A stretch of DNA of 64,000 bases from CAWGCA01 sp963820955 (GTDB lineage Bacteria > Pseudomonadota > Gammaproteobacteria > Chromatiales > Chromatiaceae), in the NCBI GenBank assembly GCA_963820955.1, contig CAWGCA010000032.1, forward strand, positions 38,357-102,356, written 5' to 3'. Under the pieces are notes generated by a model. The model was not told where the DNA came from. It did not search any database and worked only from the letters and a program-made list of their open reading frames with translations. This document shows positions 8,013 through 16,054 of the stretch, one piece after another (within the stretch, counting starts at the first letter, position 1; every line of letters starts with the position of its first letter). A program made the translations under genes and the position numbers.

Positions 8013-10544
8013 GTGGATATTGCCGTTCAGGACCCGCCGGCGGCTAGCGAAGCCGTCAATTTCCGATTGGTACATGTGCTCAGGCGGCGCATACGCATGC
8101 TTGCCCCCGCGCTGACAAAAGACCCGGAGCGCGCCTATATATTTGAAATCCTGCTGCGCAAGCATCCGGGGATCAGCCGGGTACGCGCCGTCCCGGCGAT
8201 CGGTTCGGTGGTGATCCATTTCAATCCCCGGCGCCTGCCCAGAACCAACCTCTACCTGATGCTGGATCGCGTCCTGGAGAACATCGGGCATAGAGCATCC
8301 GGTGCTCGCCCGGTCCATGAGAAACAACCGGAGGGGCCAGATCAACAGTTTAGTCTGGCCATCGAGGGCATGACCTGCGCATCCTGTGCCCTGCTTCTGG
8401 AGATGACCCTGGAGCGTAATCCCGGGGTAAAGCAGGCGAGGATCAATTTTGCTGCTGAGACCGCCAGCGTCAAGGGCTGGCTGTCACAGGAGGCGTTATT
8501 CCAAAGTATCCAGAAGCTGGGTTATGGCCCGCGCCCCATGGATACCCTGGCCCAGCGACGGCTGTTGATAGAGCGCGAACGGGCACGCCTGGAGGCCTCT
8601 AAACGGCGCGCACTCTGGGCTGGGCTGCTGAGCCTGCCGGTGATGTTGATCGGCATGGCCATGCCGCGTCTGCGCTTCCTCCACTGGCTGGAATTCCTGC
8701 TCAGTACACCGGTGGTGCTGTGGGCAGGTCGTCCATTTTTCGATAAGGCCTGGAAACTCGCCCGCCAGCGGGCGACCAATATGGATACCCTCATCGCCCT
8801 GGGTACAGGTGCGGCATACGGTTACAGCATCGTCGCCCTGTTCGGTCGTCGCCACAATCTTTATTTCGAAGCTTCGGCGGCTATTATCAGCTTTGTGTTG
8901 CTGGGCCGCTATCTGGAGGAGCGCTCCAAGGGTAAGGCCAATGAGGCGATTCGCGGACTGATCCAACTGCAGCCGAGAAAAGCCACCTTGTTGCGAGATG
9001 GTGAAGAGGTGGTTGTCGATGCCGAGCAGATCGCCGTGGGAGATCTGCTGCTGATACGACCGGGGGAGCGTGTCCCCACCGATGGCGAAGTGATCGAAGG
9101 GGTATCCAGCGTAGATGACTCCATGATCACAGGTGAGAGCATACCGGTGATCAAGGAGCCAGGGCAAAAATTGTTCGGCGGCTGCATCAATGGCAGCGGT
9201 GCACTGCGCATGCGGGCTACGGCGGTCGGAGGCGACACCCTGCTGGCAGGTATCATCCGCATGGTGGAACAGGCCCAAGCGACAAAACTCCCGCTGCAGA
9301 AGCTGGCCGATCGCATCGCCTCAGTTTTCGTGCCTGGTGTGATGGCCTTGGCGGGATTGACCTTTGTTGCCTGGCTTGGTGCCGGTGGGCGTTTCACTCA
9401 GGCGCTGGGAAACAGCATTGCGGTGCTGCTTATCGCATGCCCCTGCGCCGTGGGTCTGGCCACCCCCATCGCGGTTATGGTGGGTACCGGGCAGGCGGCG
9501 CGGCAGGGGATCTATATCCGCAACGGTGAGAGTCTGGAGGCGACCCGGCATTTGACGACCATCGCGTTCGACAAGACCGGGACGGTCACCGAGGGGCGGC
9601 CCCGAGTGGTCGATCTGTTCAACCTCTCCGACTTGGAGGAGAGCGAAGTGCTGCTATTGGCCGCCTCGGCCGAACTGGACTCCGAACATTTTCTCGGCCA
9701 GGCGATTGTCACCCTGGCCCGCGAGCAGAAACTGTCACTGCTGAAGGCGGATGACTTTCATACTAGGCCGGGCTGGGGAATCGAGGCCCGGGTGGATGGC
9801 CGCCGGGTGACTCTGGGCAACAGTGCCTGGCTTGGTGAGCGGGGTATTGAGACCCGGCCACTGATGTTAAAGGCAGAGGAGTACGCCTGTTCCGGCAAGA
9901 CGCCTGTGCTGCTGGGAGTTGACGGGGCGGCGGCTGCGCTGTTCGGGATTGCCGATCAACCGAGAGAAGGGATCCGCAAGGCCATCGAGCATCTGCATGC
10001 GTTGGGTATTGAGACCCTGATGCTCACCGGTGATACCGAGACCACGGCTCGCTATATCGCCCGGGAGGTCGGTATCACAGAGGTCGTCGCTCAGGCGACA
10101 CCTGAGCAGAAACTGAGCATCATTCGCGAGCTCCAGGCCAAAGGGGCAAAGGTTGGTATGATCGGGGATGGCATCAATGATGCCCCGGCGCTGACCGCCG
10201 CCAACGTCAGTTTCGCCGTGGGTACCGGTACCGATATCGCCATCGAGGCGGCAGATATGGTGTTGGTAAGCGGTGATATCACCAAGATCACCGAACTGGT
10301 GGATATCAGTGCCCAGACCATGCGTATCATCAAGCAGAATTTGTTCTGGGCGCTGGGTTACAACACCATCGCTATTCCAGTGGCAGCCATTGGTAAACTC
10401 ACGCCGATGATTGCATCCGCTGCCATGGCCCTGAGTTCAGTCTCTGTAGTCGCCAACTCGCTGCGGATTCAGCGTCGTTCACTCAAGGGCCGTGTCGCCG
10501 TTGGTTCGGGACAAGCCGGTGCCAGGGGGCGGGAGGATACATGA
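8013..10544 (+). CDS. copA: Copper-transporting P1B-type ATPase
   Basis: 843 residues that move Cu+ across the inner membrane. Order: a degenerate HMA-like domain without CxxC (about 17-95), a canonical HMA domain with GMTCASC (Cys122, Cys125), paired membrane helices, the actuator TGES loop, the intramembrane C476-P-C478, the phosphorylated Asp520 (DKTGT), the GDGINDAPAL hinge, and C-terminal helices with the YN and MxxSS residues that mark P1B-1 copper ATPases. The GTG start has AGGA about seven bases upstream. Its stop overlaps the next gene by four bases. The setting beside NosL and TauE/SafE-type genes is closer to FixI/CtpA pumps that feed cuproprotein assembly than to CopA pumps for detoxification. 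That distinction is inferred. Confidence 0.92.
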   Translation: MDIAVQDPPAASEAVNFRLVHVLRRRIRMLAPALTKDPERAYIFEILLRKHPGISRVRAVPAIGSVVIHFNPRRLPRTNLYLMLDRVLENIGHRASGARPVHEKQPEGPDQQFSLAIEGMTCASCALLLEMTLERNPGVKQARINFAAETASVKGWLSQEALFQSIQKLGYGPRPMDTLAQRRLLIERERARLEASKRRALWAGLLSLPVMLIGMAMPRLRFLHWLEFLLSTPVVLWAGRPFFDKAWKLARQRATNMDTLIALGTGAAYGYSIVALFGRRHNLYFEASAAIISFVLLGRYLEERSKGKANEAIRGLIQLQPRKATLLRDGEEVVVDAEQIAVGDLLLIRPGERVPTDGEVIEGVSSVDDSMITGESIPVIKEPGQKLFGGCINGSGALRMRATAVGGDTLLAGIIRMVEQAQATKLPLQKLADRIASVFVPGVMALAGLTFVAWLGAGGRFTQALGNSIAVLLIACPCAVGLATPIAVMVGTGQAARQGIYIRNGESLEATRHLTTIAFDKTGTVTEGRPRVVDLFNLSDLEESEVLLLAASAELDSEHFLGQAIVTLAREQKLSLLKADDFHTRPGWGIEARVDGRRVTLGNSAWLGERGIETRPLMLKAEEYACSGKTPVLLGVDGAAAALFGIADQPREGIRKAIEHLHALGIETLMLTGDTETTARYIAREVGITEVVAQATPEQKLSIIRELQAKGAKVGMIGDGINDAPALTAANVSFAVGTGTDIAIEAADMVLVSGDITKITELVDISAQTMRIIKQNLFWALGYNTIAIPVAAIGKLTPMIASAAMALSSVSVVANSLRIQRRSLKGRVAVGSGQAGARGREDT

Positions 10545-11230
10545 GTGCCGAGTTGGATTACTCCCTGGCTTTTATGGCCGGTATTCTGGGCAGCGCCCAT
10601 TGTATTGGTATGTGCGGGGCCCTGGCCTCAAGCTTTTTCATGAAGCTGGGGCAATCTAATAGCAACAGTTTTACTTATGTCGCCTACCATGGGGCTAGGA
10701 TTTCGGTCTATGCGCTGGTGGGCGTCCTGGCTGCCCTGCTGGGGGTGGCGCTGGTCTCCACTGGCCTGATGGGTAAGATTCAGGGCATTCTGCAGATAAT
10801 CGTCGGTATCCTGGTAATCTTGATTGCATTGAACATGTTCGGTCTTCTGCGTTGGCGCTTTTCCATCAGTTTTCTGCCCCAACGTCTGCTGAACCGGGGT
10901 TTCAGGCAGGCAAGCAGCACGGGCAGTGTCATCGGTGCCGGGCTGGCCGGGATGGTAAACGGCTTTATGCCCTGTCCGCTTACCCTGGCTATGGCGGTCA
11001 AAGCCACCACCACAAGCAGTCCGGTGGACGGAGGATTGCTGATGCTGGCCTTCGGCGCAGGCACACTGCCGTCGATGATGTTTGTCAGTGTTGCCTTCGG
11101 CAAGCTGAGTACCAGAATGCGCGGCTATATGGTCAAGGGGGCCGCCGCGATTGTTATCGTGATGGGAGTCAGTACCCTTTATCAGGGCCTGTTGTTCTTT
11201 GATGCCATGCAGGGCCTGGCCAACTGGTGA
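10541..11230 (+). CDS. Sulfite exporter TauE/SafE / DsbD_2-type membrane protein
   Basis: 229 residues, about six membrane helices, with the typical GSAHCIGMCGALAS segment in the first helix pair (HCxGMCG) and a second half carrying GFMPCPLTLAMA. These motifs define the small family found beside cytochrome cbb3 maturation genes (CcoH/CcoS neighbours) and copper ATPases. Its Cys residues sit in the membrane and have been proposed to carry copper or electrons. The ATG overlaps the copA stop by four bases, so the two are translationally coupled. This supports a joint role in copper delivery. Confidence 0.85.
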   Translation: MSAELDYSLAFMAGILGSAHCIGMCGALASSFFMKLGQSNSNSFTYVAYHGARISVYALVGVLAALLGVALVSTGLMGKIQGILQIIVGILVILIALNMFGLLRWRFSISFLPQRLLNRGFRQASSTGSVIGAGLAGMVNGFMPCPLTLAMAVKATTTSSPVDGGLLMLAFGAGTLPSMMFVSVAFGKLSTRMRGYMVKGAAAIVIVMGVSTLYQGLLFFDAMQGLANW

Positions 11231-11314
11231 TGGGCAGGGAAGGTCCTATTGCCGCTATCCGGTCTGCTGGTATCTGTTGTTAGTGAGTTCCAGAAGAAGT
11301 GAGGTAACAATAAA

Positions 11315-11926
11315 ATGAAAAGACGAATTTTTTTGAAGACCCTGGCGGCCACTGGAGCCTTTGGCTTGACCTCGGCAGTTGAGTCTAAAGACCAGAGTAG
11401 CGACGGAACGCCGCTGCAGTTCATGCCCAAGACGGCGCCGGATAAGAATCCTCTGGAGTCCGAGCTGGAGAAGTATCCGAAATGCCCCTATTGCGGTATG
11501 AGCAGGCACAAGTTCAATCACTCACGCCATCTCATCGTGTATGACGACGACCTGGTCGATGGCACCTGCTCCATACATTGCGCGGCCATCAGTCTCAGTC
11601 TCAACATCGACCGCGGCCCCAAGGCAATATATGCACCGGATTTTGGATCCAGTGCAGAAATAAAACCCCTGATCAACGTCGACGAGGATGTGCACTATCT
11701 GGTTGGCTCCAAGCTGAAAGGCACCATGAGCGGGCACAGTAAGATGGCTTTCGCTGACGAAGGCAGGGCGAAAGCGGTGAAGGCTGAGGAAGGCGGCGAG
11801 ATCGTCGGTTTCGAAGATGCGCTGACGGAGGCCTATCTGGATATGGCCAAGGATACCCGTATGATCCGCAAACGGCGCGCCGAGCGACGAGCCCGGATGC
11901 AGGCAAAGAAACATCACCAGCAGTGA
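11315..11926 (+). CDS. NosL-like periplasmic protein with a Tat-like signal
   Basis: 203 residues. The N terminus MKRRIFLKTLAATGAFGL looks like a Tat signal (RRxFLK). The mature part has CPYCGM (Cys57, Cys60, Met62), the copper-binding motif of NosL, then a further pair Cys85 and Cys89 (CSIHC), and ends in a Lys/Arg-rich and His-containing tail. NosL proteins are Cu(I) carriers that serve nitrous oxide reductase. No nosZ is in this window, so another client is possible. The ribosome site (GAGGTAAC) is well placed. A second NosL-like gene follows after a hairpin-containing gap. Confidence 0.82.
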   Translation: MKRRIFLKTLAATGAFGLTSAVESKDQSSDGTPLQFMPKTAPDKNPLESELEKYPKCPYCGMSRHKFNHSRHLIVYDDDLVDGTCSIHCAAISLSLNIDRGPKAIYAPDFGSSAEIKPLINVDEDVHYLVGSKLKGTMSGHSKMAFADEGRAKAVKAEEGGEIVGFEDALTEAYLDMAKDTRMIRKRRAERRARMQAKKHHQQ

Positions 11927-11970
11927 CGGGTTCAACCGAAGGCACAGAGGATACGGACAGCGAGTCCCTG

Positions 11971-11996
11971 GACCGGCGGCAAAGCGGCCGCCGGTC
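11971..11996 (+). other. GC-rich hairpin between the two NosL-like genes
   Basis: GACCGGCGGC and GCCGCCGGTC are perfect 10-base arms around a six-base loop, with no T tract after them. It may stabilise or attenuate the transcript between the two genes. Confidence 0.4.
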
Positions 11997-12055
11997 GGCC
12001 CTGTTCTGGCTGCTTCCGGACAAGATATCCTGATAATACTCGGGGCTGAAGATAC

Positions 12056-12568
12056 TTGAATAGGTTGATCCAATATCTACTCTTGCCGCAGCTGGTTGCT
12101 GCATGGTTCTGGTCGTCATTTGCAGCCGCAAACGGGTTGCTGGTGGACCTGCCGGCACCGGATAAGGGCGATACCTGTTCGGTCTGCGGGATGTTTGTGA
12201 GCAAGTACCCGGAATGGTTAGCGACGGTCCTCTACGGGGATGGTCACAGTGATCACTTCGATGGTGCAAAGGACATGTTCAAGTACCTGTTTGATCTGGA
12301 TAAATATGCGCCGGGACACAGTTACGAAGATATTTCTGGGATTGGTGTGACCGAATACTACGGATTGACCATGATTGATGCGCGACAGGCCAGATTTGTC
12401 ATCGGCTCCGATGTCACCGGTCCCATGGGGCATGAGTTGATTCCTCTGGCCAGCCAGGAGGACGCAGAGGAGTTTATGAAAGACCATCAGGGAGAGCAGA
12501 TACTCACCTTTGATCAGGTGAGCCAGGCGTTGCTGCAGCGGCTGGATGACGGAGCGCTGGAGGAGTAA
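12056..12568 (+). CDS. NosL family copper protein
   Basis: 170 residues with a hydrophobic N-terminal Sec-type signal (about 5-25, QYLLLPQLVAAWFW...AAANG) and the NosL motif CSVCGM (Cys41, Cys44, Met46). The typical core follows: DHFDGAKDMFKY and later SDVTGPMGHELIPLAS. NosL binds Cu(I) at the outer face of the membrane and passes it to cuproenzymes such as NosZ. The start is a TTG, because no in-frame ATG gives a complete signal peptide. A weak GGGG/GAAG site lies upstream. It is the second NosL-like protein in this run and is much closer to canonical NosL than the first. Confidence 0.85.
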   Translation: MNRLIQYLLLPQLVAAWFWSSFAAANGLLVDLPAPDKGDTCSVCGMFVSKYPEWLATVLYGDGHSDHFDGAKDMFKYLFDLDKYAPGHSYEDISGIGVTEYYGLTMIDARQARFVIGSDVTGPMGHELIPLASQEDAEEFMKDHQGEQILTFDQVSQALLQRLDDGALEE

Positions 12569-12572
12569 TCAG

Positions 12573-13013
12573 ATGCTGAGCGCAGTCGAAGGACGCATTC
12601 GAATCCGTTACCCACTGTGGCGGAAATCCGATCGCTTGGAAAGGGCGGTGAACAGGCTGCAGGGGCTGGAAGGGGTGACCAGTGTCGCACCCAACGCCCA
12701 GGCCGGGAGTATTCTGATCCATTACGACCCGGCGCAGGTCGAACTGAAACAGATGAAGGCCCGGGTGCTGGGGGTAGTCAACACCAGGAATATAAGGCCG
12801 TCCTCGGGCCCTATCGTCGTCGATGGCCATCTCTTGGATGTAAGCCTTACCGGCACCATTAACATGGGTATGCTGGCCTCGTTGGGTCTGGCCTTCACCG
12901 GTTCACGCAGGCTCCATAGACGAGCCGGGAAGGTTTTCATTTGGTTTGTCGCGGCCCATTTGTTTATCTATCGTAAGAAATTGATCAAGGACGCCAAAAA
13001 GCTCCTACCCTGA
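12573..13013 (+). CDS. HMA_2-like domain protein with a membrane helix
   Basis: 146 residues. The first 75 (GRIRIRYPLWRKSDRLERAV...SILIHYDPAQVEL) form a CxxC-less heavy-metal-associated-like domain very similar in outline to the N terminus of the copper ATPase at 8013. A glycine-rich hydrophobic region (about 95-130) follows with a basic C terminus. The ATG at 12573 sits eight bases after AGGAG, which overlaps the stop region of the NosL gene, so the two are coupled. It probably helps assembly or regulation of the ATPase. No direct function is known to me. Confidence 0.7.
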   Translation: MLSAVEGRIRIRYPLWRKSDRLERAVNRLQGLEGVTSVAPNAQAGSILIHYDPAQVELKQMKARVLGVVNTRNIRPSSGPIVVDGHLLDVSLTGTINMGMLASLGLAFTGSRRLHRRAGKVFIWFVAAHLFIYRKKLIKDAKKLLP

Positions 13014-13094
13014 GGTTATTTTAGGTCTGATTTTCACCGCCGATTGGTAGCAAAGAGTTGGATTTCTTCGTATCCCCAGAGGCTTTTTTCAAGG

Positions 13095-13122
13095 GATATC
13101 ACACAAAAATGTGTGGCATATC
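13095..13122. repeat. Imperfect inverted repeat, GATATCACAC / GTGTGGCATATC
   Basis: The arms surround an AAAAAT centre and lie 80 bases after the copper gene run. It could be an operator for the gene at 13311 or part of the 3' end of the copper transcript. There is no run of T directly after it. Confidence 0.35.
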
Positions 13123-13148
13123 ACCCATTTTTTGATTTTTCCCGGTGA

Positions 13149-13190
13149 AAAAAAGAATAGTAAGACGTAGATCGCAGATTATTCTTTTTT
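13149..13190. repeat. A/T-rich inverted repeat AAAAAAGAATA / TATTCTTTTTT
   Basis: Eleven-base perfect arms with a 20-base spacer end in a run of six T. It may act as a weak bidirectional terminator or as a curved, protein-binding element upstream of the small gene at 13311. The stem is almost only A:T, so a strong terminator is doubtful. Confidence 0.35.
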
Positions 13191-13310
13191 ATTACAATCA
13201 GTTGCAAAATTTATGGTGCTGGGGACAGATTAATAATCCTTTGAAAACCTTGAGTTTCTCCCTGTTAATGTAAGCTCAGAATAAGAAATGCAGTTAGTGG
13301 GGAGAGAGCA

Positions 13311-13550
13311 ATGAGCACAATAGAAGAAACAAAAACCAATTCAAAAGCCAATAGTAACGCCCTGCTGCTGGGCACGGGGCTTGCGTTAGCATCGCTGATC
13401 CTGCTGCCTGCGGTGGCTACTCGCATGGGATTGGGCTCCAGCCTGACCGGCGCACTTCGTATCGCCCTGATGAAGGCATCCTATCGGGCCGGTGGTTCTT
13501 CGGGGGAGGAGGGGGCCAGTACCCCGCCATCGGGTTTCAGCTGCCACTGA
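13311..13550 (+). CDS. Hypothetical small membrane protein
   Basis: 79 residues: a polar Asn/Lys/Thr-rich head, one hydrophobic segment (about 18-37, ALLLGTGLALASLILLP), a short amphipathic part and a Gly/Ser-rich tail ending FSCH. The family is not recognised. A GGGGAGAG ribosome site lies directly upstream of the ATG. It follows the copper run after an AT-rich gap with two inverted repeats, so it probably has its own promoter. The Cys-His end could touch metal, but that is speculative. Confidence 0.6.
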   Translation: MSTIEETKTNSKANSNALLLGTGLALASLILLPAVATRMGLGSSLTGALRIALMKASYRAGGSSGEEGASTPPSGFSCH

Positions 13551-13852
13551 GGTTTTACCTCTATAAAGTAAATATAGAGCGTCGGCCTGTGTTTGCCGCT
13601 TAGGTGCCTCTGCGGGTTTTGACAACAACCCGCAGGGACGGGGCCGTTTTCCCCCCATGACTGCGTTGCACCTTCACTTAATTTACGGCAGGTACACGAT
13701 GCTCAGTGCGCCTTGTCCGGCGAAAAAATGGCGTCCGTCGATGGATATCCGCATAGTGTTAACAGGCCCTGGTAAACAGTCAGAGCTTGAATTCGGAAAC
13801 GGAAGGCCCCATCTCGGCACCCATCTTGGACAGTAACTAGAGAGGTGTAGAG
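13551..13852. other. Gene-free gap with a hairpin and one copy of a dispersed repeat
   Basis: No supported reading frame. It contains a hairpin at 13610-13635 (CTGCGGGTT / AACCCGCAG), probably ending the upstream small gene, and the repeat copy at 13747-13770 described separately. The promoter of the glutaredoxin gene should lie after the repeat. Confidence 0.5.
13747..13770. repeat. Dispersed repeat copy 1, core GTGTTAACAGGCCCT
   Basis: ATCCGCA followed four bases later by GTGTTAACAGGCCCT recurs almost unchanged at 57848-57871. Both copies lie in intergenic DNA within 110 bases upstream of a coding start on the same strand. From memory, similar AGGGCCTGTTAACAC strings recur in other gammaproteobacterial genomes, which suggests a repeat family. 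Confidence 0.6.
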
Positions 13853-14191
13853 ATGGACGTATTGGACCGGATCAGGGAGCAGGTAGAGGGCAATTCCATC
13901 GTGCTTTATATGAAAGGGACACCCCAGTTTCCCCAGTGCGGATTTTCTTCCCGAGCTGCCGCTGCACTGCAGGACTGCGGTGCCAAGTTTGCATATGTGA
14001 ATGTGCTGGCGGATGCGGAGATATTTGAGAATCTACCCCGCTATGCGGACTGGCCCACCTTTCCTCAGCTCTACATTAACGGCGAACTGGTGGGGGGGTG
14101 TGACATCACCCTGGAACTGCATGCCAATGGTGAGCTGCAGAAGATGACCGCTGACGCAACTGCGCAGGGGACCCCCAAAGACCAGAAATAG
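13853..14191 (+). CDS. grxD: Monothiol glutaredoxin, Grx4 family
   Basis: 112 residues with the CGFS active site in PQCGFSSRAAAAL (near residue 29), preceded by the YMKGTP segment and followed by WPTFPQLYINGELVGGCDI, the glutathione-binding region. CGFS glutaredoxins carry [2Fe-2S] clusters on glutathione and take part in iron-sulfur delivery. Length is normal. The gene converges on rnt, an order also seen in other gammaproteobacteria. The ribosome site is GAGAGG about eight bases upstream. Confidence 0.93.
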   Translation: MDVLDRIREQVEGNSIVLYMKGTPQFPQCGFSSRAAAALQDCGAKFAYVNVLADAEIFENLPRYADWPTFPQLYINGELVGGCDITLELHANGELQKMTADATAQGTPKDQK

Positions 14192-14195
14192 TGGC

Positions 14196-14879
14196 CTAAG
14201 CCGCAGGGGTGGTCAGCCAGGGGTGGTCAGGGCAGCACTGGTACCATTGGTTGACGATGGTGCAGAACAGTTCGGCGGTTTTTTCGGTGTCGTAGATTGC
14301 TGAGTGGGCCTCGTCATTGTTCCATGCCAGGTTCGCTGTCTGTACCGCTCTGGCCAGGACTGTCTGGCCATAGGCCAATCCCGCCAGGGAGACGGTGTCG
14401 AAGGTGCTGAACGGGTGAAACGGGTTGCGCTTGAATCCGGTGCGCTCTGCCGCTGCATTAATGAAACCCAGGTCAAAAAAGGCGTTGTGACCGACCAGAA
14501 TGGCGCGGTTGCAGCCACTGGCTTTAATCGCCTTGCGGATGGGGAGGGAGATTTTCTGCAGCGCTTCCTTTTCCGGTAGTGCCATTCGGAAGGGATGGCC
14601 TGGGTCTATACCATTGAAGGCGAGGGCCTTGGGGTCGAGGTTGGCTCCGGGGAAAGGCTCGACGTGACAGGCATGGGTTTCCGCCGGATGCAGAAGCCCC
14701 TTCTCATCCATGCGGATAGTGACCGCAGCTAACTCCAGCAGGGCATCGCTGCTGGCATTGAATCCACCGGTCTCCACGTCTACTACTACTGGCAGGAATC
14801 CCCGAAAACGCTCGGCAATCGCCTTGTTGTACTTGACCTCATTCATGGTGCTACAGCTTAATGTATTAGGGGATGTCAT
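14196..14879 (-). CDS. rnt: Ribonuclease T
   Basis: Up to 227 residues. It is a DEDDh 3'-5' exoribonuclease that trims the CCA end of tRNA and matures stable RNA 3' ends. Motifs: VVDVETGGFNA (Exo I), VGHNAFFDLGF (Exo II), HSAIYDTEKTAELF (Exo III), and strong RNase T blocks PVVVDVETGGFN, ALAFNGIDPG and KASGCNRAILVGHN. An internal Met at codon 12 (14846) is an alternative start closer to the E. coli N terminus. The gene is convergent with grxD, four bases apart. Confidence 0.93.
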   Translation of the reverse strand: MTSPNTLSCSTMNEVKYNKAIAERFRGFLPVVVDVETGGFNASSDALLELAAVTIRMDEKGLLHPAETHACHVEPFPGANLDPKALAFNGIDPGHPFRMALPEKEALQKISLPIRKAIKASGCNRAILVGHNAFFDLGFINAAAERTGFKRNPFHPFSTFDTVSLAGLAYGQTVLARAVQTANLAWNNDEAHSAIYDTEKTAELFCTIVNQWYQCCPDHPWLTTPAA

Positions 14880-15018
14880 TGGAACCTCGGCGTAGACACA
14901 GAGTTGGTGTGCAGGGGCAGAATAAACAGCATCGCCGTTTGGTCACAGGCCCATCTCCATTTCAACTCCAGTGAAAGGGTGGGCGCTGACCGCGCGCAAT
15001 CTTCGATAAGGGGGTGTG

Positions 15019-15909
15019 ATGTTTTTTGGCGGAGACAGCAATAGGGTGCGCTCCCTCCTCATCTGCCTGTGGCTGTTATTGCTGCCAGTGACAGCCTGCG
15101 GACAGGACCTCTTTTCGGAGGGACTGTTGTTCCGCCTGCACCGCCCCGGGGTAGCTGACAGTTACCTGTTTGGCACTATGCATTCCGAAGACCCACGGGT
15201 GGTCGCGTTGCCCACCGAAGTCCAGCAAGTATTCGACAGCAGCCATCAGGTGGTGCTCGAGGTGCAGATGGATGCCGAGGCTCTGATCGTTTCCATGACT
15301 GCTATGTTGTTGACCGACGGACGGGACCTGCGCTCCGTCCTCGGTGATTCCCTGTACCGCCGCTGTCTGGAGGCGGCGGAGAAAAGAGGTATTCCGGACA
15401 TGGCCCTGCAGCGTTACAAACCCTGGGCGATCGCCACCATGCTCAGTCTGCCACCCATGGAAACCGGCCAGTTTCTCGATCTGGTGCTCTATCAGAACGC
15501 ATTAGAGACGGGAAAACAAATAGCCGGACTGGAGACTGCGGCAGAGCAGTTGGGGACCTTCGATCGGTTGTCAGAGCAGGATCAAATAACGTTTCTGGAA
15601 GACACGTTAAATAACCTGGATCAGATGCCGACACTCTACATTGAGCTGCTTGAGTCTTATCTGAGAAGGGACCTGGGCGCACTGGTGGAATTGAGCGGCC
15701 GCATTTTCGAGGGCAGCCATTCGGATGCAGTGGCCCGTTTTCAGGAGTTTTTGGTGTTTGACCGGAACCGCAGAATGCTGGCCCGGTTGTTACCTTATCT
15801 GGAAAAGGGGAGCGTTTTTGCTGCCGTGGGGGCGCTTCATCTTCCGGGACAGAAGGGTATGCTGAATCTTCTGCAACAGAATGGGTACCGGGTAGAGCGG
15901 GTCTACTAA
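15019..15909 (+). CDS. TraB/GumN family protein, exported
   Basis: About 296 residues with an N-terminal hydrophobic signal (about 12-27, LICLWLLLLPVTACGQ) whose AC could be a lipobox. The TraB/GumN domain follows, with SYLFGTMHSEDPRV near the start and a closing GAVHLPG-like AAVGALHLPGQKGML. Members are thought to be Tiki-like metal-dependent peptidases from the GxxH and GxxHxxG motifs, but the bacterial function is not established. The ATG at 15019 fits a run of G about six bases upstream; a GTG at 15016 is also possible. Confidence 0.85.
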   Translation: MFFGGDSNRVRSLLICLWLLLLPVTACGQDLFSEGLLFRLHRPGVADSYLFGTMHSEDPRVVALPTEVQQVFDSSHQVVLEVQMDAEALIVSMTAMLLTDGRDLRSVLGDSLYRRCLEAAEKRGIPDMALQRYKPWAIATMLSLPPMETGQFLDLVLYQNALETGKQIAGLETAAEQLGTFDRLSEQDQITFLEDTLNNLDQMPTLYIELLESYLRRDLGALVELSGRIFEGSHSDAVARFQEFLVFDRNRRMLARLLPYLEKGSVFAAVGALHLPGQKGMLNLLQQNGYRVERVY

Positions 15910-16054
15910 GGAGGCATCTCACCAGGAGAGTCGTCCGTGGTTGGGTAGAAGGGATGTTTCACCGACCGTAGTATGCTAGATTTCAAGGCCTTGCAGGCCG
16001 AACCCCGCAGAATTGTCCTGCAACAAAAAGAAAACAAGGGGAGAATCGAGAGGA

